A stretch of 64,000 bases of DNA from Undibacterium sp. (GCA_030645915.1 JAUSNO010000033.1:24522-88521); one strand, 5' to 3'; shown: positions 20,801-29,228, counted from the first letter of the stretch. A program made the numbers and translations. Notes: generated from the sequence alone by a model not told the origin.

Positions 20801-20890
20801 GGTGTAGTTTCGTCAACTTTTGGTCAGGCGATTAGCTATACGACACCTCGTTACGCTAAATTGACTGTAGAGTACAGCTACAAATTTTAA
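17828..20890 (+). CDS. TonB-dependent outer-membrane receptor with N-terminal carboxypeptidase-regulatory-like domain
   Basis: The 1020-residue protein begins with a signal peptide (to about residue 36, AFA-QS). A carboxypeptidase D regulatory-like beta-sandwich follows (about 38-118), then a TonB-box-like VQSVEVSA (about 118-125), a plug domain (about 130-240; FYINGFPVTNV, GGYGAEFGRSTGGVVNITTKSG), and a 22-strand-type barrel ending in YSYKF. The Oar-like layout with an N-terminal beta-sandwich is common in receptors for large or carbohydrate/peptide ligands rather than siderophores. It is monocistronic, with its own terminator. Codon use is A/T-richer than neighbours, as with other probably highly expressed genes in this window. 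Confidence 0.93.
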   Translation: MSKRNLVLKKTLVAHALTLAFSAGVLTVGVSSTAFAQSNATGTVFGRVAAGLGNSVIVQNKDTKLTRTVTPDAGGKFQATSLPTGQYKVTLMSGANVIRSMDVEVLLGQGVEATFDAVQSVEVSARRTRIDVSNTNNGASFTSRELAKLPITPSVASIIQLAPNTTRGDSRYGGGNAPSFGGASASENAFYINGFPVTNVLLQIGASELPFGSIGQAQILSGGYGAEFGRSTGGVVNITTKSGTNSWEVGGSASITPNALRNKSKNIYYPNTGASENVDTDGDLYLYGEGDKSSSHTLSAYVSGPLIQDKLFLFANVEQIKSTSEFARLSSASSAAKDTGWNVSENKTLRSLIKLDWNINDDHRLELTNITDRPESDRKYFGLDYATLQRGNVQNGGRSYENYGPTPAAAAVGADVSILKYTGNITKDLTLTALYGISNTSHTDLPLNYNPALLQTQSTPATRVTTIAGNYTTPQKTTGNILTPGAEDKQKVYRLDLEYKLGDHTLRAGLDHNDISTLAGTSRAGGGIWSYGKLTDPNALPNPQSKSPASGGGYGANGYFVQRINTSGVSAPTVEQSAQYIEDRYQVTKQILLSLGLRNEQFTNYNGDGQAYVSQRNQLAPRLGVAWDVNGDASLKAFGSAGRYHLQMPTNVAIRAAGSSLFTREYFTYTGVDATTGAPTGLTAISGVTSANNEFGQAKDPLTVAAQNMDAHFQDEISLGFEKAYSPSLNFGTKVTYRVLKSTIDDFCDQRPFDKWAEDNKVDATNYHGFGCALFNPGQSNNFLVNYNGDGKTLVPVNLTAAELGYPKVERKYTAVDFFVEHPLRNGWYGKLNYTWSRSKGNTEGQTLSDIGQADVATTQVFDYPEISQNANGLLPNDRTHQFKAYGFYEVTPQIGVGANLLLASGRSKNCIGNFPDDSNPAAAYGSAFFYCNGVATPRGSQGKLPWDTRLDMNLVYRPAQVKGLAFKFDVYNLFNRSTIQNIDEVYNVDTGVVSSTFGQAISYTTPRYAKLTVEYSYKF

Positions 20891-20954
20891 TCGATCATAA
20901 ATACATGGTGTTAGATGTAAGGTAAGAAGACAGCTACACCTGTAATTGCGATAC

Positions 20955-20987
20955 AAAAAAGCCCTAAAATTTTTTAGGGCTTTTTTT
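20955..20987 (+). terminator. Intrinsic terminator of the first TonB receptor gene
   Basis: GCCCTAAAA (20961-20969) pairs with TTTTAGGGC (20972-20980), followed by seven T. A-tract on the left as well. Confidence 0.92.
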
Positions 20988-21183
20988 ATGAACAATTTTG
21001 AAATTCAAATTATTCAATTTTTGTTATTTTTTGTTGTATTTGGGATGAAAAGATTTATTCCTGAATTGACATTTATTTGCGATAAATGGTTTCATGATTA
21101 GATCAAAAAAGCGCAAAAATAAATGAAGCTTAAATGATGTGCTCAAAAGGCAAAAAATAGCAGTTACTCAAGAATTAACTTTG

Positions 21184-21202
21184 GAGAATGATAATCATGG
21201 TA
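21184..21202 (+). promoter_or_regulatory. Fur-box-like sequence overlapping the start of the second TonB receptor
   Basis: GAGAATGATAATCATGGTA matches the Fur consensus GATAATGATAATCATTATC at 15 of 19 positions, including the whole AATGATAATCAT core. It covers the ribosome site and the chosen ATG at 21197. Chance match is possible since part of it is coding. Confidence 0.5.
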
Positions 21203-24064
21203 GAAAAAATGTTATCGCGTTCAGTCCGACTCATGTTTGTCGGCAGCGTTGCGATGGGTGCAGGTTTGTTAGCGCAAACCGCGGCAGCTCAAGAAGCAGT
21301 CCAGCGCGTAGAAATTACAGGTTCTTCGATTAAGCGCATTGCAAAAGAGGGCGCGTTGCCAGTGCAAACATTGACTCGTAAAGATATCGAGCAAAGTGGC
21401 GCTACAAATGTAGCTGATCTGGTAGCTGCTTTGCCAGCGATGCAAGGTTTTATTACCGCATCAACTTCTGTTAATGGCGGCGGCGGCGGCGTACAAACTG
21501 CGTCCGTACATGCAATTGGAACTGAATACACTTTAGTATTGTTAAATGGTCGTCGTATGGCGCCTTATAACACAGGTAGTGCTGTGAATCTGGCCAGTAT
21601 TCCTTTGTCAGCGGTTGAGCGCGTTGAGATTCTGACAGATGGGGCTTCTACTTTGTATGGTTCCGATGCGATTGCGGGCGTGGTTAACTTCATACTCAAG
21701 AAAAATCAAACAGCATTGGAACTTGAGGCTACCATTAATAAACCTAAAGAAAGTGGCGGTCAAAGCAGTAATTTTGCTATATCAAAAGGTTTTGGCGATT
21801 TAGAAGCAGATGGTTTCAATATTCAGATGGCATACAGCCATGATGAACAAAAAGTACTTAAAGCCACTCAGCGCAAATTTTCTAATTCAGGTGTGCATAA
21901 ATTTTCAGAAGACGGAAAAGAATATGCGATTTATCAGACAAGTATCAACTCAAATCCAGCGAATGCGGACGTTTATGATTCGCTAGGTAATAACGTAACT
22001 TTTTCGCCACTTTTGGTAAATAGTGGGAAATGTAGTGGCGAAAATACATTTGAGCGTGGCGGGGTTTGTCGTTATGACTATGCGGCAACTGTCGATTTGA
22101 TTCCGGAATTGAAGCGTGACAGCTTCTTTAGCTCTGGTAGTGTAAAACTCGGTAAAGAAACCACCTTGTTCGGTGAAGCAGTAATTTCAAGATTTACTAA
22201 TACTGCGCGATTTGCTCCACCTGCACAACCTTTAACTACGATGAGCACCGATCCTGTAACAGGTGTTAAGTCTGTTAATCCAGCTTATATCGGTGCATAT
22301 AATACGTCTGTAGCACCTTTGTTGGCAGCGCAGGGAATAAATCCCGCTGATGTTACTGATGCGTATTTCTATTATCGTGCACATGATGCAGGTGGACGTG
22401 CTGATGCATATAAAACAGACGCAAAACATTTTGCAGTAGGCATCGAAAGTAATTTGGCAGGATGGGATTACACAGCCACCTATACTCATTCTGAGAACAC
22501 TCAGAAAGATGATGCAGTATCTGGATATATGAGTGCAAATACCTTTGATGCATTAGTCAAATCAGGGGCATATAATCCTTATATTCTTAATCCGAATGCT
22601 CAAGCGATTTTGGCACCTGCAGTACTGAAGCAAACTTTGGGTGTAGTTAAATCAAAGATCGATGTACTTAGTGCACACACGTCAAAAGAATTATTCCAGA
22701 TGACTGGCGGTAAAGCGTCTTTCGGTTCGGGTATAGATTTTACCAAACAGTCATATAACGACGCTCCGAGTGAACTTTCGCAAGGTCCAGGACCACAACA
22801 TCCAACATGGACTGATACTATTATTGGCGGCGGGACTGGTGCTCAACCTTTAGATGCAACACGTCAAAACTGGGGTGCTTTCGGTGAATTGCTGATGCCT
22901 GTGATGAGCAATATGGATGTTACAGCAGCGGTACGTTATGATAGCTATGATGCGGTAAAGAAAAATAATGCAAGTTATGAACCAAGCGGCACAATTGCTG
23001 CTCCGGGTACTTTAGGTAATTCGGCTTCCAACGCGACTTACAAATTATCAGCTCGTTACCAGCCAACTCAGAACTTGCTGTTACGTGGTTCTTATGGCAC
23101 TGGTTTCAAGGCGGCAACAATGAATGACGTTGCCGATCCATTGAAAAATGGAGGGTCGTCTAGTTTCTTCCCTTGTCCTATAACCAATCCTACTGATGCA
23201 AGATTTCTATATTGCCGTGGTGAGCAAGAGTATGGTCTTTTAACCAAGGGCAATGCCGCAACGGGAGCAAACGGTTTGAAGCCGGAAGAATCGAAGCAAT
23301 CCGCATTAGGATTTCGCTTTGAGCCGACCAGTAGTCTGTCGGTTGGACTTGACTGGTGGGATGTTAAGTTGAGGAATCAGATTCAATCCTTGTCTCAGGA
23401 TCAAATTTTCACCAATCCTGCATTGGCAGATAAATTTATTTCCATTTACTATGATCCAATTCAGAAATCGAATGTTTTGGTTGCAACACTTAGCCCAGTC
23501 AATCTGGCTAGTTCGCATTACCAGGGTTTAGATTGGGATACAACCTACAAAAATTCATCATCAATAGGCAAATTTAGCGCAAATTGGTCAGGTACTTATA
23601 TGCTCAAGGCTGAGCAAGATGTTCCTGGTGTTGGTGTAGAGAGTAGTGTTGGTCGTTTCGATTCTTATGATCAGGTGACTTTCCGTGTGATTTCTAGATT
23701 GGTGATGTCCCTGAAATCTTCCGATCAGTTCACTAACTCTTTGACTGTGAATTATCGTTCTGGTTACCACGATAAGTATATTGGTGCTGGCGATGGCCAA
23801 CTTAGAAGTGTTAATGCTGACGGATCGTTGGGCAGCTATGCTGGTCTGGCACGTGATGTGGAAAGCTACATGACATTTGACTGGCAATTAAAAGCTAACG
23901 TCGTTAAAAACTTGACAATCACTGGTGGTGTTCGTAATTTGTTTAACCAAGATCCACCGCTAACTATCCGTAATACAGGTGGTGGTAATCAAGTTGGTTA
24001 CGATGGTCGTTACACTGATCCGTTGGGACGTACTTTTTACTTAACAGGCAATTACAAATTTTAA
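21197..24064 (+). CDS. TonB-dependent outer-membrane receptor
   Basis: The product is about 955 residues. A signal peptide ends near TAAAQE (about residue 32). A TonB-box-like VQRVEITGSSIKR follows, then a plug domain (about 45-165: LPVQTLTRKDIEQSGATNVADLVAALP, VLLNGRRMAPYNTG, IEILTDGASTLYGSDAIAGVVNFIL), and a long beta-barrel ending in TGNYKF. It lacks the N-terminal beta-sandwich of the preceding receptor and has the DGASxxYGSDAIAGVVN signature seen in many receptors for organic ligands. ATG 21197 is preferred to the ATG at 21188 because GGAG (21183-21186) is then 10 bases away. The Fur-like box over the start hints at iron control, which would suit an iron-chelate ligand, so the substrate is open. 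Own terminator. Confidence 0.92.
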   Translation: MVEKMLSRSVRLMFVGSVAMGAGLLAQTAAAQEAVQRVEITGSSIKRIAKEGALPVQTLTRKDIEQSGATNVADLVAALPAMQGFITASTSVNGGGGGVQTASVHAIGTEYTLVLLNGRRMAPYNTGSAVNLASIPLSAVERVEILTDGASTLYGSDAIAGVVNFILKKNQTALELEATINKPKESGGQSSNFAISKGFGDLEADGFNIQMAYSHDEQKVLKATQRKFSNSGVHKFSEDGKEYAIYQTSINSNPANADVYDSLGNNVTFSPLLVNSGKCSGENTFERGGVCRYDYAATVDLIPELKRDSFFSSGSVKLGKETTLFGEAVISRFTNTARFAPPAQPLTTMSTDPVTGVKSVNPAYIGAYNTSVAPLLAAQGINPADVTDAYFYYRAHDAGGRADAYKTDAKHFAVGIESNLAGWDYTATYTHSENTQKDDAVSGYMSANTFDALVKSGAYNPYILNPNAQAILAPAVLKQTLGVVKSKIDVLSAHTSKELFQMTGGKASFGSGIDFTKQSYNDAPSELSQGPGPQHPTWTDTIIGGGTGAQPLDATRQNWGAFGELLMPVMSNMDVTAAVRYDSYDAVKKNNASYEPSGTIAAPGTLGNSASNATYKLSARYQPTQNLLLRGSYGTGFKAATMNDVADPLKNGGSSSFFPCPITNPTDARFLYCRGEQEYGLLTKGNAATGANGLKPEESKQSALGFRFEPTSSLSVGLDWWDVKLRNQIQSLSQDQIFTNPALADKFISIYYDPIQKSNVLVATLSPVNLASSHYQGLDWDTTYKNSSSIGKFSANWSGTYMLKAEQDVPGVGVESSVGRFDSYDQVTFRVISRLVMSLKSSDQFTNSLTVNYRSGYHDKYIGAGDGQLRSVNADGSLGSYAGLARDVESYMTFDWQLKANVVKNLTITGGVRNLFNQDPPLTIRNTGGGNQVGYDGRYTDPLGRTFYLTGNYKF

Positions 24065-24085
24065 TTTTGTAGTACTGTAGTCAAT

Positions 24086-24117
24086 AAAAAACCTCAGAAA
24101 TTTCTGAGGTTTTTTAT
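24086..24117 (+). terminator. Intrinsic terminator of the second TonB receptor gene
   Basis: The palindrome ACCTCAGAAATTTCTGAGGT (24091-24110) is preceded by an A-tract and followed by T-rich sequence. Confidence 0.9.
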
Positions 24118-24622
24118 TTTTTAACTACGCAAATTTGACTCATATCGAATAACTCAAAAGATGCGTGAGTTGCGATGGCGAAGTTTTTTTGTTTTGGTTT
24201 TAAACGCATTGTTATGCATCGATGAGCAGTGCAGATTCTCTTTCAAAAGGTATTTGTATGATTTGCGTGCTTTTATAGTTAATCATATTTTTCTTCATGA
24301 ATAAAAAATCTAAATTAGCTACGATATAAACTAACGTAGACATTTGACAAATCCAGTCGCCATAAATGGGATTTATGAAAGGATTTACGACAAAAAATCC
24401 TTGCCACCCGGAAAAAATCGAGTATATTCTTCAGAAGTGGCGCTTGCGCTGTTTTTGTTAGAAAAATACATAAATGTTGACTGAAAAAGGCATGATTTAA
24501 TGCCGTTATTTTTTTGTCACTTGCTATTTAGTATTCTGAGTTTGCCTTCTTCTTTCCTCTTGGTAAACGGCATTGCTTGCACGCTTAGGAAAGCCCTTTA
24601 ATTTTCTTGTATCGCTCAAAAA
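24118..24622. other. 505-bp intergenic region before the chemoreceptor
   Basis: AT-rich stretch with no open frame of recognisable family and no strong hairpin. A flagellar sigma-28 promoter (TAAA-N15-GCCGATAA) was looked for and only a poor match near 24470 was found. It presumably holds the chemoreceptor promoter. Confidence 0.5.
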
Positions 24623-26371
24623 ATGAATTTCGCAAAAATGAAGGTAGGAAAACGTCTAGGCCTTGGCTTTGCTCTCGTACTAGTATTGTTGATGGCCGTG
24701 ACGATATTAGGCATTACCCGTATGGCACAGATTCAGGGGCGACTTGAAAAGATCGTCAATGTCAGCAATGTCGAGACCCGTTTGGTCAGCGACATGCGTG
24801 CGATTGTTTATGATCGTATGGTGTCGTTGCGTAATCTGACCTTGCTTACCGATCCGGACGACATGGCACCGGATCTGATAAGAATCAAGGAGCAGTCTAA
24901 GAAGTATGCTGAAGCCGAAGAGAAACTCGCAAAAATGTTTGCGGAAGAGAGCAGCACAACGCCGGGAGAAAAGGCGCTGTTAGCAAAAATCAAGGAGCAG
25001 GAGACAGCCTCTGCATCGTTACCAGCAAAAGCACAGGAATTGGGTGTTGCTAATAATCCAGAAGCGGCAACCATCGCGCTGATAAAAAAAATTCGTCCCG
25101 TGCAGAAAAAATGGCTAGACAGCTTGGATGAGCTGGTCGTCGCCGAAGACAAGCAGAGTGCATTTATCGCGGACGAGGCCAGATCGGCGTTTGCTGCCGC
25201 CAGAACCATGATGTTGCTGTTAGGTACTCTCGCTTTGATTGCCGGCATTATTGCTGCGGTCGTTATTACGCGCAGTTTGTTGAAACAGCTTGGCGGCGAG
25301 CCGGATTATGCGGCACGTATCGCGGGCGAGGTCGCTGCCGGTAATCTGGCATCTCCTATCAACATTAATGCAGGTGATAATTCTAGCTTGTTGGCTGAGA
25401 TGAAAACCATGCGCGACAGCCTGGTCAATATAGTAGGTCAGGTACGTGTCGGCACCGATACCATCGCCACCGCTTCTAGCGAAATCGCCAGTGGTAACCT
25501 GGATCTTTCCAACCGTACTGAACAGCAAGCCAGTTCGCTGGAAAAAACCACGACTTCGATGAAAGAGTTGACCGCAACAGTGAAGCAGAACGCAGACAAT
25601 GCGCGTGAAGCGAACCAATTGGCGGCATCGGCGTCTGAAGTGGCGCGCCAGGGTGGTGTGGTAGTCGCCCAGGTAGTTGATACCATGAGTTCTATCAATG
25701 AGTCTTCCAAGAAAATTGTCGATATTATCAGCGTCATTGACGGTATCGCCTTCCAGACTAATATTCTGGCCTTGAACGCGGCCGTTGAAGCGGCGCGTGC
25801 GGGTGAGCAAGGGCGTGGTTTTGCGGTGGTGGCATCTGAAGTGCGCAATCTGGCGCAACGTAGCGCGGCGGCGGCGAAAGAAATTAAAACCTTGATTGGT
25901 GTTTCAGTCGAAAAAGTAGAAATTGGCACTAAGTTGGTTGGTCAGGCGGGTGTGACGATTGATGAGGTGGTATCGAGCGTCAAGCACGTAACCGATATCA
26001 TCGCCGAGATCAGCGCTGCCAGCCAGGAGCAAAGCTCTGGTATTGAGGCAGTTAACCATGCCATCATCGAAATGGATAGCATGACGCAACAGAATGCCGC
26101 TTTGGTTGAAGAGGCCGCTGCAGCCGCCCAGAGTCTTCAGGATCAGGCATCGGAATTGGCCAAGGTCGTGAGCATATTTAAACTAACAGCAGGGGAGCAA
26201 TCTGGTTTTGCTACGCCTGCTCCCGTGGCTCCGATTCGCCGGGTAGCGCCAGCACCGGTAGCGGTAAAAGCGAGGCCGAAGACGGCCGTCAAGTCTCTGG
26301 CCTCTGCCAAACCTGCACCAAAAAAAGCGACGTCTTCTGCAGCAAGTAATGACGATTGGGAAGAATTTTAA
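24623..26371 (+). CDS. Methyl-accepting chemotaxis protein (four-helix-bundle sensor, Tsr/Tar class)
   Basis: The 582-residue receptor has TM1 (about 12-32), a periplasmic 4HB_MCP_1 sensor (35-190), TM2 (about 192-214), a HAMP domain (about 215-268), and a long signalling coiled coil. The hairpin tip is near VIDGIAFQTNILALNAAVEAARAGE, the invariant CheW/CheA contact. The Ala/Pro/Lys linker from about 528 ends in DDWEEF, which fits the xWxxF pentapeptide that docks CheR/CheB, so this receptor should be a high-abundance, self-adapting type. The ligand is not readable from sequence. No che or flagellar genes are nearby; its position beside TonB receptors may reflect related nutrients. Confidence 0.95.
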   Translation: MNFAKMKVGKRLGLGFALVLVLLMAVTILGITRMAQIQGRLEKIVNVSNVETRLVSDMRAIVYDRMVSLRNLTLLTDPDDMAPDLIRIKEQSKKYAEAEEKLAKMFAEESSTTPGEKALLAKIKEQETASASLPAKAQELGVANNPEAATIALIKKIRPVQKKWLDSLDELVVAEDKQSAFIADEARSAFAAARTMMLLLGTLALIAGIIAAVVITRSLLKQLGGEPDYAARIAGEVAAGNLASPININAGDNSSLLAEMKTMRDSLVNIVGQVRVGTDTIATASSEIASGNLDLSNRTEQQASSLEKTTTSMKELTATVKQNADNAREANQLAASASEVARQGGVVVAQVVDTMSSINESSKKIVDIISVIDGIAFQTNILALNAAVEAARAGEQGRGFAVVASEVRNLAQRSAAAAKEIKTLIGVSVEKVEIGTKLVGQAGVTIDEVVSSVKHVTDIIAEISAASQEQSSGIEAVNHAIIEMDSMTQQNAALVEEAAAAAQSLQDQASELAKVVSIFKLTAGEQSGFATPAPVAPIRRVAPAPVAVKARPKTAVKSLASAKPAPKKATSSAASNDDWEEF

Positions 26372-26689
26372 TTTTTCTGAGAAGATAGTATGATTACACT
26401 AGAGGGCGGGCTTTCTTGGCCGTTAATAAGGGAGGAATAACGCGACTGGCAGGTGAGGAACCGTTTTCTTCGCAGAAGTGATGGTGTAGATGGAAATAAA
26501 ACTACAGTAGTTTGTCGCCCCCTCTGTAGTGTGCTGGCATAAGTTTATGTCAGATAGCAAGGATGACAGTGCAGAACAACTGAAGGTCAGATTAGAATTT
26601 TTTTGGTTTGAAAGAATAGAGTTTGCGCGCAAAGTTTGATACTTTGACCAGATATTTTGATGAATAAATAAATAACGAAGAGTCTGTTT
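26372..26689. other. 318-bp intergenic region before the TonB-domain gene
   Basis: No coding pattern or clear terminator found after the chemoreceptor. Contains AT-rich sequence next to the downstream gene that presumably carries its promoter. Confidence 0.45.
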
Positions 26690-27034
26690 ATGAAAGCTAG
26701 TTTTTCTCTTATTGCTACTGCTTGTTTGCTTGCCGCTTCAGCTTCTTCTTTTGCCGCTGAAGTTGCCCCTGTGATGGACAGTAAATCCTGTGATCCGCCT
26801 AAATATCCAAAAGCGGCATTGATGAATGAAGAAACGGGCACGGTTTCTATGGGTTTTTTGGTCGCTGCTGATGGCAAAGTGGTTGAATCCAAAGTAGAGA
26901 AGTCTAGCGGTTCGAAAAGTTTGGATAAGGCAGCTTTATCCTCTTTGAGCCAGTGCAAATTCAAGCCGGGCAGCAAAGATGGCAAGGCAGATCAGCTTTG
27001 GGCTAAAGTTGATTTTGTGTGGAAGCTGGAATAA
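26690..27034 (+). CDS. Small secreted TonB C-terminal-domain protein (energy-transducer-like)
   Basis: The 114-residue protein has a cleavable signal peptide (about 1-23, FAA-EV) and then only a TonB C-terminal fold: PKYPKAALMNEETGTVSMGFLVAADGKV.. and KAALSSLSQCKFKPG. Unlike TonB it has no retained N-terminal anchor, Pro-rich spacer or ExbB/D neighbours, so it should be free in the periplasm. Two cysteines (near residues 33 and 86) could form a disulfide. Similar small proteins are common in Burkholderiales and have no settled role. Proximity to two TonB receptors is suggestive, but it has its own terminator. Confidence 0.85.
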   Translation: MKASFSLIATACLLAASASSFAAEVAPVMDSKSCDPPKYPKAALMNEETGTVSMGFLVAADGKVVESKVEKSSGSKSLDKAALSSLSQCKFKPGSKDGKADQLWAKVDFVWKLE

Positions 27035-27055
27035 TTTCTGTTGCCGGAAAATATA

Positions 27056-27084
27056 TTAAAAAAGGGAGCCGCGGCTCCCTTTTT
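27056..27084 (+). terminator. Intrinsic terminator after the TonB-domain gene
   Basis: GGGAGCCGCGGCTCCC (27064-27079) with a preceding A-tract and a following T-tract. Confidence 0.9.
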
Positions 27085-27102
27085 ACTTGTAGTTGACGTT
27101 AA

Positions 27103-27276
27103 ACCGAGATTTTCCATTAGGCGCACCAGAGGTGCTATTTGAGCGCTGACGGCGCATTTTCAGTCATTTTTGTCGCTCTTCGTTGCTCATGGCTAGCCAT
27201 GAGCGCCTCATTCACGCCAAAACTGCCTTGAAAAGTGCATCCGTCATCATCTCAAATCCTAATGGAAATTCTCGGT
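27103..27276. mobile_element. MITE-like element B, 174 bp with terminal inverted repeats
   Basis: ACCGAGATTTTCCATTAGG at the left end and CCTAATGGAAATTCTCGGT at the right end are inverted repeats with 1 mismatch. TAA flanks both sides (27100-27102, 27277-27279), consistent with a 3-bp target duplication. The palindrome GCTCATGGCTAGCCATGAGC lies at about 27187-27206. No transposase frame. It is unrelated in sequence to elements A and C. Confidence 0.72.
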
Positions 27277-27331
27277 TAATTGATTCAGATTGGGTGGCAA
27301 GTTGATCAGCACGGCACCTAACAAGCCCTTA

Positions 27332-27469
27332 GCAAAGTATAAAACGATTCGCAAGATCCACTACAAAAGAAGGTTGTAGATACGCCAGAAATACCAGCCC
27401 CAGGATCGCCACTAGCAATGCGATCACCAGTACTCTGAAAATCTTCCGATAGGTGAAATGCGCTTTCAT
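27332..27469 (-). CDS. 45-residue single-pass membrane protein coupled to the MFS gene
   Basis: On the reverse strand an ATG at 27469 opens 45 codons to TAA at 27332. The product has a basic N-terminus (KAHFTYRKIFR), one strong hydrophobic helix (about 13-31) and a short polar tail (PSFVVDLANRFILC). The ATG begins one base after the MFS stop codon (27471-27473), so translation is probably coupled. The VDLAN tail resembles small unannotated proteins I associate with Betaproteobacteria, but I cannot name a family. A role as a subunit or modulator of the transporter is inference. Such short frames are often missed by annotation. Confidence 0.6.
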
Positions 27470-27470
27470 T

Positions 27471-28682
27471 TTAAGCTGGTACGGCCTGTTGGCGATTGAT
27501 CGGTTTTTCGTTGATCGGTAAATTGATCAGGGTGGCGAAAACGCCCAGGGCCAGGGTAATCATCCAGACTGAATTGTAGTTGCCGGTCTTGGTGAAAATA
27601 TAGCCACCCAACCATACGCCCAGAAAGCTGCCGACCTGATGTGAGAAGAATACAAAGCCCGATAGCATGGATAAATATTTCATGCCGAAAATACCGGCGA
27701 TGACGCCATTGGTTAATGGCACTGTCGACAACCAGAACAAGCCCATGGCAGCAGAAAACACATACACAGAATACGACGATAGCGGTGCCAGCAAGAACAA
27801 GGCGATGACGATGGTGCGGCTCAGGTAAATCGACGATAGCAAATAGCGTTTTGGATACATGCCGCCAAGTTTGCCCGCGTAATAAGACCCGAAAATATTA
27901 AACAGTCCTATCAACGCCAGCGCAACCACGGCGACATTGGGATCCATGATGTTTTTGTCCTTGAGGTAGGCTGGCATGTGTACCGCAATAAACACTACCT
28001 GAAATCCGCACACAAAATAACCTGCGATCAGTAACAAAAAAGGGCGGTAGGCAAAGGCTTCACGTATCGCTTCCATGATGCTTTGTTGAGGGCCCGTCGC
28101 GTGGCTTAATTCTGGCTCGCGCAATTTCCACGCCATTGGCAGCATGACCAACAACAATAGTGCGGCTAACATATAGAACGCATTTTGCCAGCCCGTATGG
28201 CTGATCATCTGTTGTTCTACCGGCATCATGACAAACTGGCCAAACGAACTGGCTGCAGAAGACATGCCAAATGCCCAGGAACGCTTGGCCTCGGGGGCGG
28301 TACGACCGATGATGCCACTCACCGCGCCAAATGCGGTACATGCCAAAGCAGCGCCAATCAGGATGCCGGAACCTACCACGAACAAGGTGGGTTGATCGAT
28401 CAAGGCCATCCATAAAAGGCCGGCGGCATACAAAAATGCGCCAATCACAATCACCCGTGCTGTCCCTAATTTGTCAACGGCCATCCCGGCAAAAGGGCCA
28501 AATGCACCCCACATCAAATTTTGCACCGCCAGGGCAAGTGAATAAGTTTCACGTGTCCAGCCATGCGCTTGCGAAATAGGTTGCATCCAGAAACCGAAAC
28601 CATGCCGCACGCCCATTGCCATGGTCAGAATAAAGCCGCTGGCGATCAGGACGGTTTTTAAGTCAGGGCTGGATGTGCGCAT
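27471..28682 (-). CDS. MFS transporter, oxalate/monocarboxylate (OFA/MCT)-like
   Basis: The 403-residue protein has about 12 hydrophobic segments. The N-terminus (GVRHGFGFWMQPISQAHGWTRETYSLALAVQNLMWG) is characteristic of the MFS group that includes OFA/monocarboxylate carriers, and the loop 2-3 motif appears as GMAVDKLGTARV. PEAKRSWAFGMSSAASSFGQF follows in TM4-5. Likely a proton-coupled carrier for small organic acids in the inner membrane; the substrate is not determined by sequence. It is followed by a coupled 45-residue membrane protein. Confidence 0.88.
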   Translation of the reverse strand: MRTSSPDLKTVLIASGFILTMAMGVRHGFGFWMQPISQAHGWTRETYSLALAVQNLMWGAFGPFAGMAVDKLGTARVIVIGAFLYAAGLLWMALIDQPTLFVVGSGILIGAALACTAFGAVSGIIGRTAPEAKRSWAFGMSSAASSFGQFVMMPVEQQMISHTGWQNAFYMLAALLLLVMLPMAWKLREPELSHATGPQQSIMEAIREAFAYRPFLLLIAGYFVCGFQVVFIAVHMPAYLKDKNIMDPNVAVVALALIGLFNIFGSYYAGKLGGMYPKRYLLSSIYLSRTIVIALFLLAPLSSYSVYVFSAAMGLFWLSTVPLTNGVIAGIFGMKYLSMLSGFVFFSHQVGSFLGVWLGGYIFTKTGNYNSVWMITLALGVFATLINLPINEKPINRQQAVPA

Positions 28683-28842
28683 GGTGATTTATCATAAAAA
28701 AGTGCGTAACAAGTGTGCGATGCTAGAGAGGAAAGTGAGTGTAGCGGAAATTCAAAATGCATGTGGACTGGTTTAATCACCATGCCAAAAGCCGTTCAAA
28801 CTGATTGATGGGGTGACATTGTTAAAATTCTTAAAAATGATA

Positions 28843-28917
28843 CCGCCAACACGCACTATCCATGCGGGTTTCCAGTCTATCTGGTCTGTAAGCCGCATGG
28901 ATAGTGCGTGTTGGCGG
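28843..28917. repeat. REP-like hairpin with 25-bp perfect arms (copy 2)
   Basis: Arms at 28843-28867 and 28893-28917 are perfectly complementary for 25 bases (beginning CCGCCAACACGCACTATCC), with a 25-base loop that contains CCAG/CTGG. The arm contains CGCACTATCCATGCGG, which recurs in the other three copies. It lies in the 560-bp gap between divergent MFS and ada genes. Confidence 0.88.
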
Positions 28918-29087
28918 CATGCTTATTTCAATTTTGCGTCGCACTAACTATTCAGCTTGCGATGGAACTCCCTCAGGCTTTTAGATCTGTCACGGTTTGC
29001 TGCTCCTGGTGGTCCGGTGCAACGCTTGCCTGTCCGAAAATGGCTAGATGGCGTCGGATGTTTGCCGTATAAAGAGCGCTATATGAA

Positions 29088-29228
29088 GGGCACCTCTAAT
29101 AATCCAAACTTCGTCGCCATGCGTTGTTGCGGAAAAAATTTTATCCCTTGCATATCAAGTATATGCGGCAGGCTAAAATTTTTTCCGCGCCTAGCCTAGC
29201 TTAGAATTTTGAATTATTAGAGATACCC
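29088..29228. mobile_element. MITE-like element C, 141 bp with 4-bp target duplication
   Basis: The ends GGGCACCTCTAATAATCCAA and the complement of TTGAATTATTAGAGATACCC are inverted repeats with 3 mismatches in 20. TGAA flanks both sides (29084-29087, 29229-29232), a 4-bp duplication as made by IS5-type transposases. An inner perfect 15-bp inverted repeat GCGGAAAAAATTTTA / TAAAATTTTTTCCGC brackets a 30-base loop. No transposase. It ends 13 bases before the ada start codon. Confidence 0.85.

Noticed and set aside
17828..24064. Horizontal transfer of the two TonB receptors on grounds of A/T-rich codons
   Set aside because: The phasin and other probably highly expressed genes here show a similar shift, and no mobility genes flank the block; expression-linked codon bias is the simpler reading.
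24465..24500. Sigma-28 promoter for the chemoreceptor
   Set aside because: TAAA is followed after 15 bases by GCATGATT, which matches GCCGATAA too poorly.
28957..29199. 80-residue frame between the MFS and ada genes
   Set aside because: More than half lies in MITE-like element C and there is no ribosome site.
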